Shown: positions 32,843 through 41,903 of the stretch, piece by piece
Layout: each line of letters begins with the position of its first letter
Position numbering within the stretch: position 1 is the stretch's first letter
NCBI RefSeq assembly: GCF_004363655.1
Contig: NZ_SNZH01000005.1
Coordinates: 124,750 to 188,749, forward strand
Length of the DNA: 64,000 nt
Source of the DNA: Tahibacter aquaticus
GTDB taxonomy: Bacteria > Pseudomonadota > Gammaproteobacteria > Xanthomonadales > Rhodanobacteraceae
Reading direction: 5' to 3'
Translations under genes and position numbers: made by a program
The notes under the pieces: model-generated
The model's input: only the letters and a program-made list of their open reading frames with translations
What the model was told of the DNA's origin: nothing
Databases searched by the model: none

Positions 32843-35557
32843 CTACGGCCTGCTGCGCTCCACTACCGCTTTCGCACTGGCGTAAAGACGGCTGTTGCCG
32901 CTGGAATCCTCCTGCAGCACGTTCAGCAACGGCAGCAGCATCGATGCTGCTGCCGTGTCGCCGCGCCGGGCGGCGAGCAGGCCGCGCAGTGCATCCAGGC
33001 GCTGCTGCCATTTGCCGTCCGCGCCGCCGGCTTCCAGCGCCTTGACGTCCAGCGCGTCGATCAACGCCGCGGCTGGCCCGGCCTGCCCCCGCTCCAGTTC
33101 GTTCGCCGCCAGCCAGAACGCAGCCGTCTGGCTCTGTGGATTCTGCTTGCCCAGCGTTGCGGCCAGCTTGTCGTAGGCCGGACGCAGACGAGCCTGCGCC
33201 TCGTCTGCCGCGCCGCTTTCGTACAGCGCCTGGCCCCAGTTGGCCAGCGTGATCAGGCTGGCATTGTGTTCCAGGCCCAGCTTGCGGCTCATGATGTCGT
33301 AGACGCGCTGGCCGTAGTCGCGCGCCTTGGTCCAGTCGCCGCGGCGCATGGCCACGTCGAACAGGTCGCTGAGCACCATCGCATTGCGGGTGTGCTCGGC
33401 GCCAAGCAGCGCGACGATGGTTTTCTGCGCCGACAGCAGCAGTTCCTCGGCCTTGCCCGGATCGCCTTCGGCGGTATAGGTGCGCCCGACGGCGACCTGG
33501 GCAAACGCGACGACGAGGCCGTTGTCGTCGCCACGCGCCTGCGCTTCGGCGATAAGGCTCTGGCCCTCGTCACGGGCTTGCTGCAATTTGCCGTTCTGGG
33601 TCAGCGCATAGACCAGGTCCATGCGCAGCGAATCGCGCAGGGTGAAATTGTCCGGTTCGAGCTGGCGCAGCAGCGGTATCGCAATCTGGTATTCGGGCAA
33701 GGCAGTGACGTATTCGCCCTGGTTCATGTAGTAGATGCTTTTGACCGAGGCGACCAGATAGCGCGCCAGCGGATCGTCCGAACCCTGCGTCAGCCGCTCC
33801 AGGTTCTGCAATTCCTTCAGCGATTCGTCGAATTTCCCCGTGCGCGTCAACAGCCGCGCCAGCAGCGCGCGGGCACGCAATGCATTGGCGCTGCCGGCCC
33901 CTTCCGCGCCTTCGTACAGGGCCAGTGCGCGGCGTGCTTCGTCCTCGGCCTCGGGCAGCAGTTCCAGCATGTTGAACAGCATGGTCAGGCTGGTACGTAT
34001 CGACGCCTCGGTCAGTGGCTGCGCGGCGAAACGCTTGGACACCCGTTCGCGCGCACCGAGCAATACGTCCTTCAGCGAGGCGCTCTGGCCCTTGGCCACG
34101 ACCAGCGGATTGGAACGGCCGATCAGGTCTTCGTTGAGAAAGCGGTTGATTGCCGTCGCCCGCTGCAGTTCCTGCTGGGCCGCATTGCGCGCCTGCACGG
34201 CGGTGCGGTACAGGCCCAGTACCACCAGCACGCTGGCCGCCAGCGCGCCGACCAGTGCGATCAGGTAAGGCCGCCGTGCGCGATTGCGCGCCAGCGTATC
34301 GCGCACCGTGCGGGCCTGCTGCTCCGCCCTGTCGGCCTGCTCGCGGCGCACGCGGCGGGCATGCCGGTCGCGCAGGCGCGCGGCCAACTCGGCCACGCTG
34401 GCCAGGCGCCGCTCCGGATTGCCGTCGGTAGCCAGGCGGATGTCTTCGCGCAGCATGTCGTCGGCGATGTCCTGCTCCCAGCCCGATACCATCGGCCGGG
34501 TCAGATGCCCTGCCAGCATCTGGTACAGCATGATGCCCAGCGCGAACACGTCGCTCTGCACGGTCGGCGTGTGTCCGGCAAACACTTCCGGCGCCACGTA
34601 CAGCGGCGTGCCGGAGGAAGAATCCAGCGCAATGCTCTGCGTCACGGTCATGCCGAGCTGGGTGATGCCCAGCGCTTCCAGCCGGTCCGGGTCGAGCAGG
34701 CGGCCGCTGCCGAAATCGGTCAGGCGCACCAGCCAGCCCGGCTGCAGCGGCGCAATCAGCACGTTGGCGGGCTTGAGATCCTTGTGCAGCACGCCGACCG
34801 CATGCGCCGCGGCGACCGCATCGGCGATCTGCAGGAACAGTTCCAGGCGCTGGTCCTGCGATGTCGCCGGCAGCTCGGTCTCGGCCCATTCCAGCAGGCT
34901 CTGGCCGCCGAATTCGCATTCGAGGAAATACGGCGCGTGCTCGAAATTCCAGTCGATGATGTCGACGAAATGGGTACGGTCTTCCAGGCTTTCCTGCAGC
35001 ACGCGCGCCAGCGTCGCTTCGCGCTTGAGGGCGCGCAGGCGGTCGCCGTCGACACCGAACTTGTACACGCGCTGCTCGCGCGTCTTGGCATGCTCGGCCA
35101 GCCACACTTCGCTGCCACGATTGCTGCCCAGCTGGCGCTGCAGCAGGAAATTCTCGCGGCCCGGCACGGGCTGGCCGGCGCCCAGCTCCAGCCGGCTGGA
35201 CAATTGCCGGCCGACCGCCGTGCGGCTGACCACGCCGTCGAGGCGATAGCCCGCACGGGCCTGGGTCTGCACGCGTTCCGCATTCGCCTCGCCCAGACCG
35301 CGGCGCAATTTGGTAATGGCATTCGGCAATACCTTGTCGACGGTAATGCGGCCTGCCCAGACCTCGCGCAGCAATTCTTCCTTGGTCACCACTTCGCCCG
35401 CATGGCGCAGCAGATAGGCCAGCACTTCCAGTGCCCGCCGCTCCACGTCCACCGGCAGGCCGGCAACACGTAATTCAAAACGTGCCTCATCGAATTCGGC
35501 CGTGCCAAAACGATAGCTGTAGGAGGTTCGCTCCCGGGTTTCCTGTTCGTTTTTCAT
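32843..35557 (-). CDS. Winged-helix / Ser-Thr kinase / TPR membrane protein
   Basis: A 904-residue protein. Residues 15-110 are an OmpR-type winged helix (Trans_reg_C; FELRVAGLPVDVERRALEVL, ITKLRRGLGE). Residues 135-400 are a Hanks-type kinase with Lys166 (VYKFGV), H258-K-D260 in LHKDLKPANVL (HKD instead of HRD), D281 in LTDFGSG and GTPLYVAPEVF. A membrane helix lies at about 431-450, followed by TPR-like repeats to the end. The DNA-binding and kinase domains would be cytoplasmic and the TPR part periplasmic. ATG 35557 is chosen; the frame upstream has no ribosome site. The target is unknown. Confidence 0.88.
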   Translation of the reverse strand: MKNEQETRERTSYSYRFGTAEFDEARFELRVAGLPVDVERRALEVLAYLLRHAGEVVTKEELLREVWAGRITVDKVLPNAITKLRRGLGEANAERVQTQARAGYRLDGVVSRTAVGRQLSSRLELGAGQPVPGRENFLLQRQLGSNRGSEVWLAEHAKTREQRVYKFGVDGDRLRALKREATLARVLQESLEDRTHFVDIIDWNFEHAPYFLECEFGGQSLLEWAETELPATSQDQRLELFLQIADAVAAAHAVGVLHKDLKPANVLIAPLQPGWLVRLTDFGSGRLLDPDRLEALGITQLGMTVTQSIALDSSSGTPLYVAPEVFAGHTPTVQSDVFALGIMLYQMLAGHLTRPMVSGWEQDIADDMLREDIRLATDGNPERRLASVAELAARLRDRHARRVRREQADRAEQQARTVRDTLARNRARRPYLIALVGALAASVLVVLGLYRTAVQARNAAQQELQRATAINRFLNEDLIGRSNPLVVAKGQSASLKDVLLGARERVSKRFAAQPLTEASIRTSLTMLFNMLELLPEAEDEARRALALYEGAEGAGSANALRARALLARLLTRTGKFDESLKELQNLERLTQGSDDPLARYLVASVKSIYYMNQGEYVTALPEYQIAIPLLRQLEPDNFTLRDSLRMDLVYALTQNGKLQQARDEGQSLIAEAQARGDDNGLVVAFAQVAVGRTYTAEGDPGKAEELLLSAQKTIVALLGAEHTRNAMVLSDLFDVAMRRGDWTKARDYGQRVYDIMSRKLGLEHNASLITLANWGQALYESGAADEAQARLRPAYDKLAATLGKQNPQSQTAAFWLAANELERGQAGPAAALIDALDVKALEAGGADGKWQQRLDALRGLLAARRGDTAAASMLLPLLNVLQEDSSGNSRLYASAKAVVERSRP

Positions 35558-35843
35558 GATTTCCGCGCTACAGGGTGCGGCAACGGTCGAGGCAATACCG
35601 ACTCGACACTGCAGCGATACCCGCTTCGCAATGAAGCGGTGGAGCAAGCCACGTCAAGGCTGCAGCTGTCGAATTGCGGCCGCAAAACGCGGCGTTACTC
35701 ATCCGTTACCGCACCGTTATCGATCCGTGCCGACGAAGCCCTTCGTGGAAATTAGCATGGCACGGCGTACCCAGACACCCTGCCATTCGACTTTGCTCAG
35801 TCAACCCGCCTGGGTACGCAAAATACTTTCATCGGAGATGGAC

Positions 35844-37463
35844 ATGTTTAACAGGAAGCTAATATTTGCCGCATGCGCAAGCGCACTTTTTACCTCGCAG
35901 GCCTATGGACAGGCTGCGGTGTGGCAAGTCGTCGCGGGTGAGGACGGACGCGTGGTTGCCTCGAATCTGCCGAGCGCGACCAATCGCAGCATCACGGATA
36001 TTTTTCTCGGCGATGCCGGTGCAGGCCAGGTCGGTTTTCGCGTCAGCAGCCCGGCCGCATCGGCAGGTTACTGGGCGAGCAAGAACGGCATATTCAATCG
36101 CTATACCCAGACCGCCGTCACGGGCACGCTGGGGCCAGGCCGCAGCGGCGCCGAAAGCAATCACGTGTTTCTCGACGTCTATAGTGAATGGGGCGCGGTC
36201 GCCACCGACGGCCAGCGCGTCTTCGCCGCACGCGCCAGCGACCCCAATGCGACCGCCAATGCCAGCTACGGCCTGTGGCGCTGGGACGGTTCGCGCAACA
36301 CCGAAGCCGCGCGCACCCTGAGCGACGGCGTCTACGGCCCCGGCCTCGGCGCCGGCTGGGTATTCCCCAACTCATCCACCTTCGCCAATGCACGCATGAT
36401 GGTCGGCGGCAATGTACTGATCACCTCGACGACGACCAGCCCTACGGGTGCCAGCAGCGGCCTGATCGTCCGCCACGTGCCCGGCACGGGCAACATTCCC
36501 TGCCTGCGCAACGGCGCCACCGAACCGGCCCTGTCGCCCGGCCTGACTGCCGGCGATTCGTTCCAGAGCGGCTGGTCCTTCGGCAACCTGGCGATAACGC
36601 CGCAGGGCCGCGTCTACGGCGATTTCAGCGCCACCGGTTCGCGCGACGGCATCTGGGAAATCTGCAACGGCGCACCGCGTGCCATCGCCGTCGACGACGA
36701 AACCGGCGCACGCGGACCAGGCATGGGCAGCGCGTACTTCACCGACGTCTACCCGCCGTTCCCCGGCGTCAACGGCGCGGTGATGTTCTTCTCGTATTTC
36801 CGCACCAGCCCATCGTCGAGCGGATTCGGCCTGTTCCTGCATAACGGCAGCAGCAACCAGCCGCTGGCCTACAACGATACCGCCGGTCTGTTCGGCCCGA
36901 ACTGGGCCGGCTCGACCTGGGGTACGTTCGACGTCGAGTCTTCCGGCAGCGGTTCATTGAGCACCGGCGGCCAGTACGCCTCGTTCACCGCCAGCGTCAA
37001 CACCCCCGACAGCACGGCGCGCGGCCTCTGGCGCGTGCGCGTGGGGCAGCGGCCAGAGCTGGTCGCGCTGATAGGCCTCACCGGCCAGTACGCGCCGGAA
37101 CCCGGCCGTACCTGGGCCAGCTTCGGTGCCAGTGCCATCCTGAGCAACGGCGACATCGTGCTCGAGGCGCGCAGCGATCCCGGCAACACCTATGCCCTGT
37201 GGCTGCTGGAAAACGGCAATCCCACGCCGCGCCGCATTCTGGAGCCGGGCCAGACCGTCCCCCTGGCCACTACCCAGGGCACGGTACAGGCCACCATAGC
37301 CAGCTTCGACCTGAACAACGGCGGCGCGCAGTACAGCCGCGGCAGCGACGGCTGGATCGGCGCCGACGGCACCATCATGGTCGTGGCCACCCTGACCAAC
37401 TACGGCGAAGCCATCCTGACCTCGCGGCCGTCCGACCGCATCTTCAGCTACGGCTTCAACTAG
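35844..37463 (+). CDS. Secreted beta-rich protein with IFSYGFN tail
   Basis: A 539-residue protein. ATG 35844 is preferred because GGAG ends six bases before it; an ATG at 35838 overlaps that site. Signal peptide LIFAACASALFTSQAYGQ. The mature part is beta-strand rich with repeated Gly/Asn/Ser loops (GLWRWDGSRNTEA, LWRVRVGQRPELVALIG, LWLLENGNPTPRRILEPGQT), possibly a propeller whose blades repeat 'LW...NG'. It ends DRIFSYGFN, a variant of the IF-x-D-G-F-E tail seen in other exported proteins here. I do not know its function. It is divergent from the kinase gene. Confidence 0.75.
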   Translation: MFNRKLIFAACASALFTSQAYGQAAVWQVVAGEDGRVVASNLPSATNRSITDIFLGDAGAGQVGFRVSSPAASAGYWASKNGIFNRYTQTAVTGTLGPGRSGAESNHVFLDVYSEWGAVATDGQRVFAARASDPNATANASYGLWRWDGSRNTEAARTLSDGVYGPGLGAGWVFPNSSTFANARMMVGGNVLITSTTTSPTGASSGLIVRHVPGTGNIPCLRNGATEPALSPGLTAGDSFQSGWSFGNLAITPQGRVYGDFSATGSRDGIWEICNGAPRAIAVDDETGARGPGMGSAYFTDVYPPFPGVNGAVMFFSYFRTSPSSSGFGLFLHNGSSNQPLAYNDTAGLFGPNWAGSTWGTFDVESSGSGSLSTGGQYASFTASVNTPDSTARGLWRVRVGQRPELVALIGLTGQYAPEPGRTWASFGASAILSNGDIVLEARSDPGNTYALWLLENGNPTPRRILEPGQTVPLATTQGTVQATIASFDLNNGGAQYSRGSDGWIGADGTIMVVATLTNYGEAILTSRPSDRIFSYGFN

Positions 37464-37815
37464 CAGGCTGCCGAGCATCGGCCTGCTGAATCGGTCCACG
37501 GAAGGAGCGACCGGCCATTGTCTGTGCAGGCAGACGCTGGCTGGAGGAGGTGCGCACAGTGGGGTGCGCCGTTGCATTGGGCAAGGAGCAGGATGCCCCT
37601 TGCCCAACAACGTCAACGGCTGCTGCAACGGCCAGGAGGGCCCGGCTCAACGACGGTTCCCACCGCCTGGGCGCAGTGCCCTCTTTTTTACGCAAGCTTG
37701 ATCATCGTGGTCTCGCCATTTCGGTAAGCTTCGTGCGCGAAGCCTGCGAGCATGCGAAGCGCATTGCCCGGCCCCAACGAAGGAGCGCGCGGCTCAGCAC
37801 CGCGCCACTCAACCG
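37464..37815. other. Intergenic region with long hairpin
   Basis: 352 bases without a convincing gene. It contains the hairpin at 37568-37620 and the presumed promoter of the XRE regulator. A stretch of T at 37682-37688 could end a transcript, but no stem directly precedes it. Confidence 0.5.
37568..37620. repeat. Two-stage inverted repeat
   Basis: Inner stem of 10 bp, TTGGGCAAGG (37577-37586) with CCTTGCCCAA (37597-37606), is enclosed by an outer 7-bp stem, GCCGTTG (37568-37574) with CAACGGC (37614-37620). There is no T tract, so it is not a standard terminator. It may be a REP-like element or an RNA structure. Confidence 0.65.
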
Positions 37816-38181
37816 ATGACTGCATTCCCTGACCATATCCGCGTACTGCGTGCACGTCGCCACGCTGGAATGACCCAACAACAACTCGCCGAGCACGTCG
37901 GCGTACAGCGCTCGGCCGTGGCCCAGTGGGAACGGCTCAACGGCACCCGTCCCACCTCCAGCCGCATGGCGGCCGTGGCCGTGGTCACCGGCGTCTCGGC
38001 CGACTGGCTGATGACCGGACGCGGTGCCATGCTGACCAGTTATACCGACGCACTTGCGTCGCCGGCAGCCTCGCCGTGCGAACTCAGCCTGGACGAAGTC
38101 GATCTGATCAAGGCCTTGCGCCGGCTCGATACGGAGCGCCGCTGTGCCCTGCTCAACCTGATCGGTGCCTGGGCTGCCTGA
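37816..38181 (+). CDS. XRE family transcriptional regulator
   Basis: A 121-residue protein with an N-terminal lambda-repressor-type helix-turn-helix (IRVLRARRHAGMTQQQLAEH, then VQRSAVAQWERLNGTRPTS). The middle, VVTGVSADWLMTGRGA, is typical of phage-type or stress XRE regulators. The short C-terminal helix probably dimerises. No partner gene adjoins it. Start ATG 37816; a weak ribosome site only. Confidence 0.85.
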   Translation: MTAFPDHIRVLRARRHAGMTQQQLAEHVGVQRSAVAQWERLNGTRPTSSRMAAVAVVTGVSADWLMTGRGAMLTSYTDALASPAASPCELSLDEVDLIKALRRLDTERRCALLNLIGAWAA

Positions 38182-38217
38182 TCGACCCGCGCGGCGGTTC
38201 CGCCGCCGCGCACTATC

Positions 38218-38254
38218 CGCAGGGTGCGATTCGCGCTGCGTATCGCACCCTGCG
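38218..38254. repeat. Inverted repeat, 13-bp arms
   Basis: CGCAGGGTGCGAT (38218-38230) pairs perfectly with ATCGCACCCTGCG (38242-38254) across an 11-base loop, between the XRE gene and the converging small gene. The AGGGTGCGAT core is shared with the palindromic element at 51665-51786, so both may belong to one dispersed repeat family. It could also stop transcription from both sides. Confidence 0.75.
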
Positions 38255-38278
38255 CAGGACAGCGCTGCCGCAGGATCG

Positions 38279-38509
38279 CTACTCGGGAATCTCGCCGGCT
38301 TCGCTCAGCTCGACCTTGACCTCGCTACCCCAGCGCTCGCGAATCTCGCTGAGCGCCGCCGCTGTCGCGGTCACCTGCACTCGCCCGCCCGATGCGCCGA
38401 GTACCGCCACGCCGTCGATGGCGCGCAATTCCCGCTCCAGATCTTCCGGTGCCGCCGTCTCATTTTCCCGGTTGAGCGCAATTACCAAATGCTGCGTGGA
38501 ACTTGTCAT
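38279..38509 (-). CDS. Small conserved-looking cytoplasmic protein
   Basis: A 76-residue protein, ATG 38509 preceded by GGGAGG. It has the beta-alpha-beta look of a small regulatory or ferredoxin-like fold (DLERELRAIDGVAVLGASGG, VQVTATAAALSEIRERWG), acidic with no signal or membrane segment. I do not recognise the family. Confidence 0.65.
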   Translation of the reverse strand: MTSSTQHLVIALNRENETAAPEDLERELRAIDGVAVLGASGGRVQVTATAAALSEIRERWGSEVKVELSEAGEIPE

Positions 38510-38930
38510 GGCGCCTCCCGAATTTGCGCATTCGCACACAATGCATGCCATCTCGGCAGCCTCGGCACCGTAGCACCATACACGGTTCTCCCTGCCGGCG
38601 ACGGCGGGCTCTGCCTGCCCGCCGTCGCCGTGGCCGGCATCGACCTGGTGGATGCGCAAACCCGCTCAGGTGCACACCATGCCGCGGCCCTGCCACCGCG
38701 AATTCAGTCCTGTCGACAATGCCTGCCGCACCAGCAGCTGCCGGGCGTAGGCCGCGCGCGCAGCATCCGGGCAGTGTTGCGCCGGCTGAAGGGCTACTTC
38801 TTCAACCCGTTGCGGCCAGGCGCTGCGGCCGCGGGGGCGGCGGCAGCGCTTCCGTCATGTGATGCATCGGCGTCGCTGGCGCGGCGAACGCCATCCACCC
38901 GCGCCCGGCAGGGACGTGGCGGGCGCAGGC
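38510..38930. other. Intergenic region with 14-bp perfect hairpin
   Basis: About 420 bases with no supported gene on either strand. A perfect stem, CGGCGACGGCGGGC (38596-38609) with GCCCGCCGTCGCCG (38617-38630), loop TCTGCCT, lies in it without a T tract. The remainder shows nothing recognisable. Confidence 0.55.
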
Positions 38931-39866
38931 TCAGCCTTCGTCTTCCAGCGGTGCATCGGTTTCGTCCGGCTCTTTCTGCTCGGCCGCACGGATCTTCTGT
39001 TCCGCCGCAGCCTTGCTGTCGCTCACGCTGGGCAGCTTGGCCGGCGCCTGCAACAGCAGCGCCGGATCGATGCGCTTGCCCAGCCAGCGCAGGCCGAGAT
39101 GCAGGTGCGGTCCGGTGGCGCGGCCGCTGCTGCCGATCGTGCCGATGGCCTGGCCGCGCTTGACCTCGTCGCCGTCCTTCACGCGGATCGCTTTGAGATG
39201 AAAATTCATGCTGACCAGGCCACCGCCGTGATCGATATAGACAGCGTTGCCGGTAAAGAAATGATCTGCCGCCAGCACGACGCGGCCGTCGGCAACAGCA
39301 GAGACCTTGTTGCCGTCGCCAACCGGGTAGTCGCGGCCGCTGTGCAGGCTCTTGTGCTTGTGATTGAAGGTGCGCAGGCTGCCGAAATCGTCTTCGCTGC
39401 GTGGCAGCGAGGCCGTGGGATTGCGCAAGGGCAAGCTGAAGCGCGGCGCATCCAGCGTGCCTGGCAGGATCTTCTTCACCGCGGCGCTTTCCCGCACCGC
39501 GCGGGCGCTGTCTTCGGCCGACACGTCCAGGTAGCGCTGCAGCGACGGTGGCAGCTCCATGTCCACATCGGCAAACTTCGCATCTTCCACCAGCAGCGTA
39601 CCCAGCTGCTGCTTGCCGTCGTCGCTCCACAGGGCGATCTCATAATGTCCCGGCCGCGCACGGATATCGACCGGGTAGTAGCACACGCCGGCAATTGCCG
39701 CGTAGCGCTTGCCGTAGATGCCGCACTCCTTGGCTTTCAGCCCGGCCCAGCGGGCGACCCCGCCCTGTGGCGCGGTAACCAGTGCGGCGGCACTGGCGAG
39801 CGACGGTGCAACCAGTGCAGCCAGGGCCAGGCCCAGCATGGCGCGGCGGTTCGAGTGAATGGTCAT
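38931..39866 (-). CDS. Exported M23 family metallopeptidase
   Basis: A 311-residue protein with a signal peptide (residues 1-26, ending APSLASA). The M23 (LytM) domain has SLHSGRDYPVGDG (zinc-binding His and Asp), the strand YIDHGGGLVSMNFHL and GPHLHLGLRW (catalytic and zinc His). It also carries an N-terminal domain often found before M23 peptidases. It should cut peptidoglycan cross-bridges or peptides in the periplasm. The C-terminal 40 residues are charged and disordered. The upstream spacer is AT-rich and probably holds the promoter. Confidence 0.88.
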   Translation of the reverse strand: MTIHSNRRAMLGLALAALVAPSLASAAALVTAPQGGVARWAGLKAKECGIYGKRYAAIAGVCYYPVDIRARPGHYEIALWSDDGKQQLGTLLVEDAKFADVDMELPPSLQRYLDVSAEDSARAVRESAAVKKILPGTLDAPRFSLPLRNPTASLPRSEDDFGSLRTFNHKHKSLHSGRDYPVGDGNKVSAVADGRVVLAADHFFTGNAVYIDHGGGLVSMNFHLKAIRVKDGDEVKRGQAIGTIGSSGRATGPHLHLGLRWLGKRIDPALLLQAPAKLPSVSDSKAAAEQKIRAAEQKEPDETDAPLEDEG

Positions 39867-39920
39867 GAGATGCCTCCCTTTATGGTTTTATCTACAATAA
39901 AAAATATTCCGGATGGGCAA

Positions 39921-40502
39921 TCACGGCTGCACTGGCGGCAAGGCTCCCCACTCCACCGCTGCAGCCACCGCGGCACGCGACGCCGTGCCGTCGCGCAGGT
40001 CCAGCCAATAGCAGCCATGGTCATGCGCTACGCCGAACCAGCGCTCGGCCGAGCGTGTCGTACCCGCCTGTTCCCCGAGCGAGGTGACGACGACGGCATG
40101 GTCGTCGGTCTGCGCCGCCGACTGCAGGCTGACCTCACTGGAGCCGGCCTTGAGCAACTGCATCAGGCCGCGCAGTTCGCCGCGTGCGGCATAGCCGCGC
40201 CACAGCACCAGGCCGGACAGGCGTACGCCGTTGCCGGCACGCAGTGCCGCCTGCACTTGTGCCTGCAATGCTGCCGGTGTGCGTGCACAACCGGGCGTCG
40301 CGGCAACGACAGGGAGCACGGCTCCCGGACGCGACCGCGGTGCCGCCGGCGATGCCAAGCCCTCGCGCGCGCCAGCGCAGCTCGGCGCGAACATCGGCTC
40401 GCCCTGGGCACCGATACACCGCTGCACCCCGGCAGCACCGGCCGGCGCCGTCCCCAGCAGCAAGCCGATCAACCCGAGCATCCGTGTAACAGGCATGTGC
40501 AT
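39921..40502 (-). CDS. Exported hypothetical protein
   Basis: A 193-residue protein. ATG 40502 or 40496 gives a signal peptide (RMLGLIGLLLGTAPAGAAG); neither has a strong ribosome site. The N-terminus of the mature form (VQRCIGAQGEPMFAPSC) resembles the DUF4124-like start of small periplasmic proteins. The rest is unfamiliar (LKAGSSEVSLQSAAQTDDHA, HDHGCYWLDLRDG). It lies 54 bases after the M23 gene start region on the same strand, so it may be transcribed separately. Function is unknown. Confidence 0.6.
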   Translation of the reverse strand: MHMPVTRMLGLIGLLLGTAPAGAAGVQRCIGAQGEPMFAPSCAGAREGLASPAAPRSRPGAVLPVVAATPGCARTPAALQAQVQAALRAGNGVRLSGLVLWRGYAARGELRGLMQLLKAGSSEVSLQSAAQTDDHAVVVTSLGEQAGTTRSAERWFGVAHDHGCYWLDLRDGTASRAAVAAAVEWGALPPVQP

Positions 40503-40727
40503 GACAGCAATCCGACGCGACGATGCGCAACGGCAGCGCAAGTCCGGTGCCAAGGTCTGCGTGGGTTCAGTGCTGGATTCCTGCCCTGCCTGCTCGTGCA
40601 GCCTGCCCGGAAACACACAAACTACCGCGCATTGCGCAAAAGCACGCCGCGCATTCCGGTGTAATGCGGACCGAATTCGCCCGAATTAAGATCCAGACTG
40701 ATCCACCACCCCACAGAGCAGGCCAAC

Positions 40728-41135
40728 ATGAGCAAGCAGACCTATACCGGCAGCTGTCACTGCGGTGCCGTACGTTTCGAAGCGGATATCGATCTCAGCG
40801 CCGGCACCGGCCGTTGCAATTGCTCGATCTGCAGCAAGTTGCGCCGCTGGGGTACGACGATACAGCCGTCGGATTTTCGTCTGCTCAGTGGCGCGGAAGC
40901 CCTGTCCGACTACCAGTTCGGCGGCAAGGTCGCGCATCACCGTTTCTGCCGCCACTGCGGTGTGCATGCCTTCGGCGACGGCTATGTGGAAGAAATCGGC
41001 GGCGCCTACGTATCGATCAACATCGCCTGCCTCGACGATGTCGATCCGGCCAGCCTGATCGCAGCGCCACTGCGCTACTTCGACGGCCGCAACAACGACT
41101 GGTTTTCCACGCCGGCCGAAACACGGCATCTGTAA
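40728..41135 (+). CDS. GFA family zinc-binding protein
   Basis: A 135-residue cytoplasmic protein of the GFA (glutathione-dependent formaldehyde-activating enzyme-like) family. It shows the usual cysteine pattern: GSCHCGAVRFE, CNCSICSKL and FCRHCGVHAFG. The family binds zinc in a CENP-V-like fold; real catalytic roles are mostly unproven. ATG 40728 follows a plausible purine-rich site. It is an isolated single gene. Confidence 0.85.
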   Translation: MSKQTYTGSCHCGAVRFEADIDLSAGTGRCNCSICSKLRRWGTTIQPSDFRLLSGAEALSDYQFGGKVAHHRFCRHCGVHAFGDGYVEEIGGAYVSINIACLDDVDPASLIAAPLRYFDGRNNDWFSTPAETRHL

Positions 41136-41345
41136 GCCCCTGCGCGGACACTGTCGCGCGATCGACAGCCAGCCATCGTCGAGGTCGATGCGGCGCGTCC
41201 GCGCCCGTTGCGCGACGCTGCGCTGGAGCCGTTGCGGCGCCGCATCCTGCACAGCCTGGGTACTGCCGAGGCATGAAAACGCCCCGGCAGGACCGGGGCG
41301 TCGGATTGCACTTTCCCTACCGGCTGGCGCCGCTGGCAACCGCCA

Positions 41346-41774
41346 TCAGTGCCCGCACGTGGCCTGCTCGCTGATGTAGGCACGCCCGCTCGGTTCCAGA
41401 TTGTCGCGCACGTCCTGGATGAAATTGTGCCGGTGCGGCTGCGGCACTTCCCACAGCGGCAGGCAGACGTCGAACTCGCCTTCGCGGCCCCAATAGACGA
41501 TATGCCGCTCGATCGGCCCCCACTCGGCTTCGAGTTCGCCCAGCTGGGTGCGGAAACTCGAATAGTGCGGCTGGCTGACGCCTGCGCCCAGGCTGTTGAA
41601 CGACACGACCAGCGCATACAGCAAGGGCTGGCGGCGTTGCGCCACAGGCGCAGCCGCGACGGCGCTACTGCCGGCAGCGACACCGGCGCTTGCGCGCGCG
41701 GCGGCAGGCAGGGCGAATGCGGCGGCAACCGCCAGAGCCAGGGCGGACAGAGCAAACAGCGAAACAGACTTCAT
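41346..41774 (-). CDS. Small exported hypothetical protein
   Basis: A 142-residue protein with a signal peptide (MKSVSLFALSALALAVAAA, ending AARA) from ATG 41774. The mature part contains LLYALVVSFNSLGAGVSQPH and ends SEQATCGH. It has no membrane segment beyond the signal. I recognise neither fold nor family. It converges on the GFA gene. Confidence 0.6.
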   Translation of the reverse strand: MKSVSLFALSALALAVAAAFALPAAARASAGVAAGSSAVAAAPVAQRRQPLLYALVVSFNSLGAGVSQPHYSSFRTQLGELEAEWGPIERHIVYWGREGEFDVCLPLWEVPQPHRHNFIQDVRDNLEPSGRAYISEQATCGH

Positions 41775-41903
41775 ACAGGTACTCCAGGGTTGGTATCGCA
41801 AGGGATCGCTGCCGCCATGCTGCCTGTCTGCGCCACGCGCGGCGTCCTCAGATTTGGGGAGCGCGGGGATGGCAGCGGCAAAGCTGCCACAAGCTACCGG
41901 GCG

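Noticed and set aside
32810-35473. 887-residue plus-strand frame opposite the kinase gene
   Set aside because: Antisense shadow: the minus strand encodes winged-helix, kinase and TPR domains with all key residues.
37442-37495. Terminator after the IFSYGFN protein
   Set aside because: AGCAGGC and GCCTGCT can pair across 12 bases, but no T tract follows, so a terminator call is not justified.
38510-39163. Plus-strand frame over the hairpin region and into the M23 gene
   Set aside because: Low-complexity Arg/Ala-rich reading that becomes antisense to the peptidase gene; no domain or ribosome site.
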